DNA from: Poa pratensis
Lineage: Eukaryota; Streptophyta; Magnoliopsida; Poales; Poaceae
Assembly (NCBI GenBank): GCA_947311845.1
Contig: CAMZMU010000027.1
Span: 77,104,825-77,168,824, forward strand
Direction: 5' to 3'
Length of the DNA stretch: 64,000 bases
This document shows positions 21,183 to 30,787 of the stretch, piece after piece. The position numbers were made by a program, and so were the translations under genes. Numbering within the stretch: position 1 is the stretch's first letter; each line of letters starts with the position of its first letter. The notes under the pieces are model-generated. The model saw nothing but the letters and a program-made list of their open reading frames with translations, was not told the DNA's origin and made no database searches.

Positions 21183-21374
21183 TTACTGCTCCATCAGCTT
21201 ACACACAAGCAGTACAATGGCTACGAACTGAATCAGGATCACGTAATCCTTCCACCCGAATTCCCAATCGCTGCCATCCTCGAAATCTTCCGAGTCCGTC
21301 TCCGAGCCGTCATCACTCTCGTTCTCGCTTGCTGAATCCTCCTCGAGCTGATGCAGCTCGTCGCCGTCACGATC
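21183..21374 (-). CDS. Possible last exon of PWWP gene 1: acidic tail plus hydrophobic segment
   Basis: On the minus strand an open frame of 63 codons runs from 21374, directly after a possible acceptor (CTGTAG), to TAA at 21185-21183. It has no Met of its own. It reads as a Glu/Asp/Ser-rich tract (DSASENESDDGSETDSEDFE), then DWEFGWKDY and a hydrophobic stretch VILIQFVAIVLLVC before the stop. Composition and position directly behind the repeat-bearing frame suggest a terminal exon, joined by splicing or, if the gene is damaged, by a lost frameshift. The upstream donor is not identified. A membrane-spanning or strongly hydrophobic tail would be unusual for a nuclear PWWP protein. Confidence 0.4.
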   Translation of the reverse strand, partial: DRDGDELHQLEEDSASENESDDGSETDSEDFEDGSDWEFGWKDYVILIQFVAIVLLVCKLMEQ

Positions 21375-22982
21375 CTACAGTTGCCAGGATCGGCGTCGGC
21401 GTCATCGCCTCCCGGTGATCTTGTCTTCTTGGCGGTGTCACGGCGTCCGGCGGTGGCGTGACAGCGTTCATGGCGCCGCTGGCGGGGACGTCCACGGTAG
21501 CGGTGTACTCGGTGATGATGCCGCTCGGGCCGCCCATCCACTGGTTGAAGGCGTTCTGCTGCGCCATGGTGCTGCAGATGGCCAGCTCGCGCCGCTCGAA
21601 CGCGGCCGGCGGCGGGGTCAAGGACATCGCGGAGGCGTACTCCTCGGGCGCCTCGCCGTGGAACACGTCCCGCGTGTACTCGGTGATGATGCCGCTCGGG
21701 GCGCCCAACCACTGGTTGAAGGCGTTGTGCTGCGCCATGGTGCAGACGGCCAGCTCGCGCCGCTCGGACGCGGCCGGCGGCGGAGTCAAGGACATGGCGG
21801 AGGCGTACTCCTCGGGCGTCTCGCCGTGGAACACGTCCCGCGTGAACGCCGCCGGCGTTAAGGCCATGGCGGAGGCGTACTCCTCGGGCGCCTCGCCGTG
21901 GAGCACGTCCCGCGTGAACGCCGCCGGCGTTAAGGCCATCGTGGAGTCGTACACTCGGGAGCCTCACCGCGGAACACCTCCCGCATGAACGCCGCGTTCG
22001 CCGCCACCGCGCGCGCGCGCATTGACATGGACATCTCGCCAGGAGCAGCATCGCCGCCGCGGTCTCCTCTCCTTGTTCTTTGCCTCCTCCTGGGAGTCGT
22101 CGCGCGCCCAGGGCTAGCACGCAAGGCAACCACCAAAGCGCCAACTGGGGGCGGCGCGACGGTCCTCCTCCTCCACTGGCTGAACGCCTTGAGCTGCGCG
22201 GAGGCGATGGCGAGGTCGAGCATGTCGGCTCCGGCCGTTGGCGCCACCGCCAGAGCACGTACGTACCCGACGACCGCCTCGCCGCGGAACGCGTTCCTGG
22301 AGAAGGCCGCGTCCACCGCGGCGCCGCGCGCGCCACTCCGAACGCCGGAGTTCGGCAACACCGGCATCTCCATGACGCCGGAGGCGCAGCAGCCGCAGGA
22401 CAGGCCGGCGTGGATGCGGCGCGCAACCTCGTCGAGCGCGCCCTCCACGGCGGAGGGGAACAACTCCATGGGGGCGCTCCGGCCGCGGACTTCCGCGAGG
22501 CCGCGCAGGAAGCCGTCGCGGAGCGGGAGGAGGTCCTCCGCGTCCGCCCACAGGAACGTGCCGTCCCCGAAGCACGCGACCAGGACGGCGTCGCGGGGCC
22601 TCTTGCGGCGCTCGCGGAGGGCGTGCTCCGACGCGTCGGACGGGCCGAACACCTGCCCCGGCCACCACGGGTGGCCCCGGACCTTGGCCCACACGAGCCG
22701 TGGCGGCGCGAACCCATCCTCCGCCGGCGCCTCTTCCTCGAACGCGCAGTCGTACCGCGCGCGCCCGCGCCGCTCGGCCGCCGCAGGCATCTTCCTCCTC
22801 CGGCGTCGTGGCGTGGTGGCGGCGGCGGACTGGAGGAGCGCCGCCACGTCGCGGTGCATGTGGCGCACGTTGCTGGCGACGGCCGCTTCGATCCCCACGT
22901 CGACGTTCTTGGGAACCGCAGCAGCGCACGGCGACGACGGCGCGCCTTCTTGGAAACAGCGGCTCATCAAGCCGTCCGTCAT
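21367..22982 (-). CDS. PWWP gene 1: PWWP-domain protein with amplified C-terminal module
   Basis: The frame from ATG at 22982 encodes 350 residues. Residues 25-29 read PKNVD as in the other copies. The PWWP domain spans about 93-155 with the signature HPWWP at 104-108 and the strand ACFGDGTFLWA. A helical region ending ARRIHAGLSC and the conserved module NAFRGEAVVGY...QLKAFSQW (about 226-270) follow. PWWP domains bind methylated histone H3 tails and DNA, so a chromatin role is inferred. Near 21955 one base is missing and the open frame continues at 21954-21367 with more copies of the same module. The RRM-like C-terminus seen in PWWP gene 2 is absent. Flanking DNA upstream (22983-23250) looks like a 5' leader. 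Either the gene is a recent pseudogene or the shift is a sequence error. Confidence 0.75.
21505..22307 (-). repeat. Intragenic amplification of a PWWP-protein module
   Basis: Copies on the minus strand: (1) 22307-22173, NAFRGEAVVGY...AFSQW, the ancestral form; (2) 21992-21950, REVFRGEAPE, partial and frameshifted; (3) 21921-21850, TRDVLHGEAPEEYASAMALT; (4) 21846-21676; (5) 21675-21505. Copies 4 and 5 are head-to-tail repeats of exactly 57 residues (171 bases): TRDVFHGE(A/T)PEEYASAMSL, ERRELA, then AFNQW and GIITEYT. All match the single-copy module of PWWP gene 2 (DALQGEAFVGY...LRAFTRW). Confidence 0.85.
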
Positions 22983-23883
22983 CCTCCTCTTTCAAGAACG
23001 AAAGAGATAGGTGATGAAGTGAACGGAGAGGCGGTGGTTGGTTGCTGCGGTGCGGTGCTAGGAGGTGGCTCTCGCCGGAGAAGGAGACGTTGGGGTTTTC
23101 TTGGGATTTTGGGCCTGAGGAGGTGGGAGAGGTGAGTGATGACTGATGACTGATGAGCTTCCACTTTTTGACGTCCAATCCGCCTACCCACCCTGACAAT
23201 ACCACCATCATGGCGTCATCCGAAGTCCCCGTTCGAACTCGTGAAAAATCCACAAAATTAACCCTTTTCCAAACTTTAACAAAGAATAACCCTATTTCAA
23301 AAGTATTTCAAAATCTGATCTTTTTTTTTGTATAGAGTCCAACACGGGGGCGCTACTCTCTGGGTGCTACACTACTGCCAGCGTGACACCGTGGGGCCAA
23401 AGGCGCGAAGTGTAGCGCCGGACTTCAAACTTCACCACCTCCCGTACACGACTTACTTTGTATCTTAAGTTTACAACGGTAAACCCGGGTGGGACGAAAT
23501 CTCATATTAGAAATAATCGGGTTAAACCGGCGTGTTCCTTGGGACGAGATCTACAAAACAAACTTATTGTTGGATTTATTTGGGGATGTTCCGGTTGTGA
23601 ATTATGAACTTCAAACCGACCAAAGACAAAGATTGGTGAACTTGGTAGAAATTTACGTTTGGATTTGGGTTTGACCGGTTTCATGTTGATTTTCAAATAA
23701 AATTTGGAAGATTGGTACAGTTTTATTGGCATATACACATAGGTAAAATCAGTAGGCATAAGCAGAGCTAAAATAAAATTAACCCGATGCTCTTGGAAAT
23801 ACTACTGATTAATTTGCCTTGTGGATTGTATGCTCACTTGGTAGCATAACCTGATGTAGAGTTCCCCTTATATAATATGTTAG
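22983..23883. other. Leader of PWWP gene 1 and flank with no gene
   Basis: 22983-23140 is GC-rich and lies directly upstream of the PWWP gene 1 ATG, with a repeated TGATGACTGA near 23135; it probably includes the 5' untranslated region. 23250-23880 has no recognised feature. Confidence 0.4.
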
Positions 23884-25158
23884 TGAAAGGATCGTATGGC
23901 CACCTAGAGGGGGGGTGAATAGGTGCTACTCCAATTTTTAATTCTTTTTCGATTAAGGCTTGACTAAAAGGTAAATTCTCTAGATATGCAACTATGGTGA
24001 ATTTACCTATATGACAAGTTAAGTCTAAACAAGATAAGATACAAGTAGTAAATAACTAGAAAGGATTAACCGATAGGAAAGCATGCGGAGATAAGAATGT
24101 ATTCCGAGTTCCTCCTTTTTAGGGGAGTACGTCTCGTTGGAGGGGTGTGAGCTTCAAACTCAAGATGCCACAAAAGGTTTCACCCTATTCTCCGATGAAC
24201 CTCGCACAAAAGCTCGGTCCACCTTTCTTTATCGGAATCCTCCAAAGCGGAATCCGGAGCACAAAAGCTCGTTACAACAACTTGAGGCTCAACCCACAAA
24301 AGGATTGGGGGCTCTCAATCACCAACAACACCTGCTACACAAAAGTAACAAGCAAGTGAGAACAACAAGATGTCTAGGTTTTCCTAGTGGAAACCCTAGG
24401 CTCGAATCCCTCAAGTGAATGAAGGGGAAATGAAGAACGCTTTGGTGAAGTAGTAGATCCGGGCCTTCTCCTTCAATCCTCCAAGTATGAGTGAGTTTGG
24501 GTGGAGGGATTGGGAGATCTAAGAAATCTTGAGCTTGCAACAATGGTGTTTTTCTTGTAGAGGCGAGCTCCCAAGCAAGAGGTAGGTGAAGGGCATTATA
24601 TAGCCCTTCCAATTTCTGGCCGTTGGAGCCCTTTTTCCCGAGCCAGCGGTAGTACCGCTGCGCCGGGCGGTACTACCGCTGGCGCCTTCTGCGCTGTGGT
24701 CAAAGCTGCACGCTGACTGTGCATTTGGAACTTACTGAGCGGTACTACCGCCCAAGTCGCCGGTAGTACCGCACGTGGCCATCTGAAGCTCCATTTGGCG
24801 GTACTGCGAGCGGTACTGCCGCCGTGGTGGTCAAACCAACACTGACCACCATGAGCCAGCGGTACTACCGCCCGTAGTACCGCTGGTACTGCCGCACATG
24901 GGCGTCCGAACCCCATTTCAGCGGCACTGAGAGCGGTACTGCCGCGCCTCTGTAAACCAGGATGGCACAGCGGTACTACCGCCCGAAGGGGCGGTACTAC
25001 CGCCCAAGGACAGTAAACACTCGATTTCTTCCTTTTCTTGATGCGAGATCAATGGCAATGTTTGCATAAACCTGATCACACTTAAACAAGGGGTTAGAGG
25101 CACATGTTGTATTGTCAACATCACCAAAACACGAGTAAGAGCAATTCATGCTCTTTCA
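23884..25158. mobile_element. Solo LTR with target duplication GTTAG
   Basis: The 1275-base segment starts TGAAAG and ends CTTTCA (inverted 6-bp ends, TG...CA) and is flanked by GTTAG at 23879-23883 and 25159-25163, the 5-bp duplication made by LTR retrotransposon integration. It contains no protein-coding domain. Near the start is the block GGATCGTATGGCCACCTAG with a G-run, and its right third is packed with GCGGTACTACCGC palindromes. A solo LTR left by recombination fits best. A non-coding mini-element with these ends is the alternative. Confidence 0.75.
24646..25003. repeat. Dispersed near-palindrome array GCGGTACTACCGC
   Basis: GCGGTACTACCGC or GCGGTAGTACCGC occurs at 24646, 24667, 24739, 24859, 24970 and 24991, with one-base variants (GCGGTACTGCCGC, CGGTAGTACCGC) between, about a dozen in 360 bases. 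Each is almost its own reverse complement. Spacing is irregular, so it is not a CRISPR or a simple satellite. Confidence 0.85.
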
Positions 25159-25163
25159 GTTAG

Positions 25164-25685
25164 GCTAACAAAAATCTTGGACAATGCATCAGGGTTAGCC
25201 TATGTAGCTCCGCCCCTACAAGTAGATAGATTCATCTTTTTGTAGTTAAAATGGTGTTTGTTTGAAGCTTTAACCAACATAAATGTTGTCTTTTCTTGCC
25301 CATTAAATATGTTGTTATGTTGGCTACGATAAATTAGTACTACAACTAGTTCGGGACATGATTACGTGCAATCAACACCTCAAGATACACGATGCCTTTT
25401 AGAAATAGTGAATTTCACCTTTTGCTCTCTAGTTATGCATATGTGAAACTAATTATCCATCTAGTGAAGATTCTCTTGAGATTATCCATTTAAAAAACTT
25501 TGCACCCTCTTTTTTTTGATAAATTTTCATTGATTAAGACGTGAGGGGCTCACCGAGACTCAAAAATACCATGCAGGTATACCTCTATCGATTTCATATG
25601 AGAAATTCAGTACCAACTTAGTACGGTCAGAAATTGTATGGCACGTTCTGAATTAGATTCTTAAGAGGTCCAGTACAATTTTGTA
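25164..25685. other. No gene recognised
   Basis: AT-rich flank. 25566-25660 (ATCGATTTCATATGAGAAATT and following) is similar to 29025-29100 and to the 33640 region, so it is part of the PWWP-array repeats. Confidence 0.4.
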
Positions 25686-25939
25686 TTGGTTACAAACAAG
25701 ATACTGGAAATAAGGCGACTCCTACCATTCGTACAAAGCCATTTTTATGCATGGTGCAGATTTGTTAGCATACAAGACACTCAAATCAACGAGAACTTGA
25801 TCACAATTTTTTCCTGGGTAGTATTCCATTGTTCTTTCATTTGTTCTCCGACCGCCTCAATACAACTCAGCTACTATGCATGAATATAGAAACAACTTCA
25901 TGGCATGGAATAGAAGTACGTTTGGATCATACGAAGTAA

Positions 25940-26065
25940 CGTGAACGTGCCAACATGAATCTTTTACCAACAAACCAACTCAGCTACGTACTAATGTTTT
26001 TTTCTTTTTGGCCACCCCTTCTGTTGCAACTGATTTCATTTTTCTCGCATCCCATCTCAATGCCG
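25940..26065 (+). promoter_or_regulatory. Upstream module of copy B (partial)
   Basis: Decayed match to the shared upstream module: GCCAACATGAATCTTTTACC, a Pu/Py-mixed block, then GGCCACCCCTTCTGTTGCAACTGATTTCATTTTTC in degenerate form. The repeat-rich core is largely lost. Confidence 0.45.
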
Positions 26066-26903
26066 CCTCTATATGTTAGGAGGTGAAGACAAATATTCAG
26101 ATGAGTTTTATTTATCTACAACCCAACCCTAACAACAACAACAACCACAATTGCATAGCACCGTGCCACATCGACATCATTCATTGTTCAAATATGTTTG
26201 CTTTAAAGCACTCATCACATCCATGTATAGGGGTATCGATTTTCTGTGACAAATTCAGTATCAACTCACTGCACATTACTGGCCACAAATCTCCAATTAT
26301 TTACTCACAGGCTCCGGTGGAGTAACATTTGATGATGAGTACTTGATCCTGACGAAGTAATCTTTTGTGCTTAAACTCAAATGAACTGCATTTCCCAGCT
26401 GACAAGCTCAGGCAATAAAGATTTTGATACCTACCAGTAAAGAGAAAGCGTTCTTTTTTTCATTGGAAAAAATAGACAATCAAATTTTCGATCACCAAAA
26501 AGAAACTTGAACTTGTACTGTACTACTCACTTCTTATCACCCACACAATTGCGTCGCATATACTCTGCCTTGTTCTAGTAATACTACTACTCAATTCACA
26601 TCGCCTCCTCCTAAACCACAACTAAACCCACTCCGCCTACATCCCCATACACGACCGACTCCCTCGCTCTCCGATAAGGACCCCTCTCTATTTTCACCAA
26701 CAAGCGGAGACCTAAAAAAGAGATCCCAGCTCTCTTTGTTAGGAAAGTGGATGTACAACCCATGTAGACAGTTTCAAGTCCTAACGGATGTAGATTGGCC
26801 TCTTATTATTTCAAAAAACATATTGATGTAGGGGCGTCCCCTACCGCATTCCTTCCAGAAAAACAACCGGAAACAACAACCGGAAACCTGCGTGCACCCT
26901 CAC

Positions 26904-27318
26904 ATGGTGCCGGAGGAAGTCATTGTGGTTTCCAAGAACATCGACGAGTGGCTCAGGAGTGTCGTGGGCCACCTGGCGAGGTTCCTCGTCATGCACTCGG
27001 ACCTGTTGGAGCTGGTCCAGGGCGCCTATGACCGGCGGGCCAAGAAGTAGGCGACACCGGCGCGTGTGCCCAAGGCTAGCATGGTGAAGAATGGGCGAGA
27101 ACACGCTTGGTATGACAGCACGTTTGAGGAGGACGACGACAACGAACGCGGTGTGCTGGCGGTGCCACCGCGTCTGGTGTGTTGAAGATGAGAAGCCACC
27201 CGTGGTGGCTGGCTCAGGCGTTCGACTTGGCAGACACGTCGGCGATCGCACTAGGAAGCACCAGAGGCGTGGCTCCGCCCTAGCCGCCTGCTTCTTGTAC
27301 ACGACCTTCCCATTTTGA
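26904..27318 (+). pseudogene. PWWP pseudogene B, truncated
   Basis: ATG at 26904 opens a 48-codon frame containing SKNIDEWLRS, VMHSDLLELV and AYDRRAKK, stopping at TAG 27048-27050. The same alignment continues in other frames with the equivalents of EHAWYD and DDNERG, then PHPWW-like DNA (GCCACCCGTGGTGGCTGGC) and a terminal frame ending ACFLYTTFPF near 27318. The region behind the PWWP core is missing. There are at least one nonsense and two frameshift lesions. Confidence 0.8.
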
Positions 27319-28335
27319 TCTCCAGGTAGAGCATAGTTTTGAAAAAAAAATTGCTCGTCAATTTTTAGGGTTGCCTTTTGAGTTGACTTTTTCTATTGAC
27401 CTTTAAAAATAATCATAACGACCGAGATATGGCTTTAAGTTTTTTTCAAAATACTTCGGATCATTCTATCGACTCTAATGTTGAAATCCCAACCACCCCA
27501 CACTATTAAGTATTTTCCTTTTTCCATGATGTATACAAAGATGTGTAGTTATATATCCATTCTCTACATATTTGTTTACATGAGCATACACTACAAACCT
27601 CTAGCAATGAGATATTTTTTATGGTGTATGCTTTCGAATCTCTGCCAATATATATAGTAATTTTAAAGTAGAGAAAAACATTCGCATAATAATACATATT
27701 TATAATTCATCCACTATAAAATCAAGGAGGTGCGCGTTTTCAATTTTTTCACATTAAAATTTAATGTAGTTTTGTATCGTGTTAAGAGTGATATCTCAGA
27801 CACAGAAATAAGAATCTGCAAATCACATATATTTTTAATGATTGAAAACAATTAAGAAAATGTTTGTATGATTAATAATGATCTTTAAGTAGCATGCAAG
27901 GTTAAAATCATAATATGACAAGATAAGAAATTATAAAAGTTTAGTGTATTTTTTGGTTGCTAGCTTCCCTACCTTTTGCCTTTGTGGGGGTGGGGTTTGC
28001 AGTGCTGCCATGGTGAAACTTTTCTTTTTAGACCTGAAGCACCACAATAAGCTGCATTTGTCATCATTTACCATTTAAAAACAAGATGGGCTCTGAATAA
28101 GGAGACTCCTACCATTTGCACAAAACCATATCTACGCCCAGTGGAGATTTGTTAGTACTATAAACACTCAAATCTGGCCATATTTTTTCGTGGCTAGTAT
28201 TCCATTGCTCTCTTATTTGTTCTCGGGCAGCCTAAAAACAGCACACGCTATGTATACCAATATGGCAAAACTTTATTGCATGGAAGTAGTAGTACTGTAC
28301 TACTACCATGGGTTCAAGGTTGAGCCACAGTAACT
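27319..28335. other. 3' flank of copy B and start of copy C, no gene
   Basis: AT-rich, homologous to 29600-30240 over its first 600 bases. No coding sequence is recognised. Confidence 0.4.
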
Positions 28336-28460
28336 TTGGTTGAATCAACAAACCAACGTTGCCAATACGAATCTTTTTGTACAGTACCAACAAACCAGCC
28401 GCAGACTGCACCGTGGAGACAAAGGTTCAGAGGCGGTTTCTACCACTGTGACTTTTGTAG
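28336..28460 (+). promoter_or_regulatory. Upstream module of copy C
   Basis: GTTGCCAATACGAATCTTTT, GTACAGTACCAACAAACCAGC, GTGGAGACAAAGGTTCAGAG and GCGGTTTCTACCACTGTGAC follow the same order as in the modules at 33283, 36340 and 42483. Confidence 0.6.
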
Positions 28461-29170
28461 TATTGTTCCTTGTATACATCAAATCAACATCAACTCATTA
28501 CTATGGCCAGAAATCTCGAACAATATGATACACGTTCTGAATAATATTCTTATATGAAGTATTACTTTCATCATAATTGAAGCAATATTTTGTTTTTTTA
28601 CAAACTCAAATGAATGTCATCTCTCTGCCAACTAATAAACTCAGACACACAGACAGTAACAACTCATGGACAGCACCCGAAAAAGGTTACATTTTGTTCT
28701 CCAAAAAGGACATGTACAATTTTTGTCTGAAAAAGATACAAAAACTTTTACTCATTTAACTAGTACTCTACTTCAGCACTCACAAAACTGCATTGGATGC
28801 AGTACTCTAGTGTTACTGACTCATCGCCTCCTCCTAAACCCCAACCAAACCCCTCGACGCAATGGCCGGTGCGACGCTTCTGTTCTCAACCACCACTGCT
28901 GATTCCCCGTTGAAGCTCCCCAAAACAAGGGTTTTATATCTCCAGCGCAAGCTCTCACATCCACAAGTATTTGATCATGTACTCCGTAGTATTTCGCCTT
29001 GAACGTTTAGAGCAGTATACCTGTATCGATTTCATGTGAGGAATTCAGTACCAACTTATTATGGACAGAAATTGTGAACAATACATTGAACGTTCTGAAT
29101 TAGCGGACGACCTGCGTGCACCCACGCTGATCGTTTATCGCTGCTTGCACACAGGAGCGCGGGTCCTCAC

Positions 29171-29599
29171 ATGGCGCCGGAGTAAGGCGGTGTGGTTGCC
29201 AAGAACGTCTACGAGTGGCTCGGGAGTGCCGTGGGCCGCCCGGCGAGGCTCCGAGTCATGCCCGGACGCGGCGGAGCTGCTCCACAGCGCCTACGACCGG
29301 CGGGCCAAGAGGCAGGAGGCGCCGGCGCCTGTACCCAAGGCTGGCGTGGTGAACGACGGGCGAGAGCACGCTTGGTACGACTGCGCGTTCGAGGACGACG
29401 ACGGCAACGAGCGCGGTGGGCTGGTTGTGCCGCCGCGACTGTTGTATTGAAGCTGAGAAGCCACCCGTGGGCCGTGGTGGCTGGCTCTGTGGCTCAGGTT
29501 TTCGGTCCAGCAAATGCGTCGACGTTGGCGCTGGGAAACGCCGGAGGCGCGGGTCCGCCCTGGTCGCCTGCTTCTGGTACAGGACCTTCACATTTTGAT
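29171..29599 (+). pseudogene. PWWP pseudogene C, truncated
   Basis: ATG at 29171 follows a conserved acceptor (TTGCACACAG) and leader (GGTCCTCAC). The frame reads MAPE and then TAA at 29183-29185. Beyond it are VVAKNVYEWLGSAVGRPARL, after a frameshift ELLHSAYDRRAKRQE, then EHAWYDCAFEDDDGNERG and VPPRLLY before a stop at the start of the PWWP core. Shifted remnants read SHPW and VFGPANASTLAL. It ends at WYRTFTF near 29599, the same place as copy B. Confidence 0.85.
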
Positions 29600-30306
29600 A
29601 TCATGGAATAGCACGGATTTTGAGGTATAAAAATGGTTTCAGAGTTTTGATTTTGGAGTATTTCCTTGTCGTCAATTTTAGGTTGACTCTTGAGTTGACT
29701 TTTTATGTTGACTACTAAAAATAATCATAACAATCAGGATATGGCTTGAAAAAATTCAAAATACTTTGGATAATTCTATCGACCCTAATGCTGCAATCCC
29801 CACCCCTCCCCACCCATTGTGTATTTCCCTTTTTCCATGACGTATACGACTCGGTCAAACTAAGGTGTGTAGTTATCCATTCTCTAGATATTTGTTTACA
29901 TGGCCATACACTAGACACCTCTAACAATGAGATATTTTTTCCGATGTATGCTTTCGAACGTCTACCAATATAAAGTAATTTAAAGTAGAGAAAAACATTC
30001 AGACAATAATATAGATTTATGGTTAATCAACTGTAAAATCAACGAGGTGTGCGTTTTCTATTTGTTTCACATTTATGAATGATATCTCACAAAGAGAAAT
30101 AAGTCTTTGCATATCACATTTATTTTCAATGATAGAAAACAATTGATAAAAGTTTTGTATGGTTAATAATGATCTTGAAGTAGCATGCAAAGTTAAAATC
30201 TCAATATTATAAAAGATAATAAATTATAAAAGTTTAGTATAACTATTTACTCTTATTCGTCCTCGCGCTCTAACTCCTGCTGGATGTTGTTGGGGAGCGG
30301 AGCTAG
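29600..30306. other. 3' flank of copy C, no gene
   Basis: AT-rich and homologous to the flank of copy B up to about 30240. No coding sequence is seen. Confidence 0.4.
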
Positions 30307-30675
30307 AGCCTCCTGGAACATCCATCGCTCGAGTACTACAAACTACATCGCCCTCAGCTAACACAAGATTCCGTCCAACTATCGCAGGAACTCATCCTTG
30401 TGCACGGGTCCTTCACCGAGGTGAAAGGCCACTGCGAGCTGGGCTATGTCAGTGCCGCCAATGTCGTGCCCGCGACTCGTGGGCTGAAGACGATGGCCGG
30501 TGTGTTCCTTGGCAGCAGGGAGGCGGAGGTGGTTGCAGCTTTGGACCGTAAGAACGTTTACATCAGCGGCGCAAGCAGTGAGGAGAAGACAGAGTTCGTG
30601 ATGCTGCTCGCCAGGGCCTTCTCCAGGCTCCTCCGCACCGTCAAGCTCATCTACCTCCGTCGCCGCCAGCAGTGA
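30307..30675 (+). CDS. Unidentified ORF fragment, about 122 codons
   Basis: An open frame runs from just after a stop at 30304-30306 to TGA at 30673-30675. It begins LLEHPSLEYYKLHRPQL and contains ILVHGSFTEVKGHCELGYVS, REAEVVAALDRKNVYISG and MLLARAFSRLLRTV. There is no ATG near the start (the next start-like codon is GTG at 30400), so it looks like the 3' part of a gene whose beginning has been lost. GC content rises sharply here against AT-rich flanks, and codon use looks like a real grass gene. I do not recognise the family. Helitron-2 sits about 110 bases downstream. Confidence 0.4.
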   Translation, partial: SLLEHPSLEYYKLHRPQLTQDSVQLSQELILVHGSFTEVKGHCELGYVSAANVVPATRGLKTMAGVFLGSREAEVVAALDRKNVYISGASSEEKTEFVMLLARAFSRLLRTVKLIYLRRRQQ

Positions 30676-30787
30676 TCGATGCTTCTGTAGTGTCCTGTTC
30701 GTGTGTTGCTAGTTCCATGCAGTACTGTTGCTTTTATCATCTTCTGATCGGGTTTTGAACTAGCAGTATCTAGTACCCGTGGTGATA

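Larger units (their letters stand above)
25686..30240 (+). repeat. Tandem duplication of a decayed PWWP-gene unit (copies B and C)
   Basis: Two direct copies, about 25.7-27.95 kb and 28.09-30.24 kb. Matching landmarks are GGCGACTCCTACCATT at 25712 against GGAGACTCCTACCATT at 28098, the start-codon region at 26904 against 29171, the truncated PWWP end near 27318 against 29599, and a long shared 3' flank (AATAATCATAAC, CTTTTTCCATGA, CATTCTCTA, GAGATATTTTTT). Offsets are about 2.3-2.4 kb, drifting through indels. Both copies end the PWWP frame at the same codon, so the truncation is older than the duplication. Confidence 0.8.

Noticed and set aside
21239..23253. Several long overlapping frames on both strands over PWWP gene 1
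   Set aside because: They are Arg/Ala/Pro-rich shadows created by high GC; only the PWWP frame and its module frame show conserved domains.
24646..25003. CRISPR-like array
   Set aside because: The repeats are 13-bp near-palindromes at irregular spacing inside a plant LTR; there are no constant spacers or cas genes.
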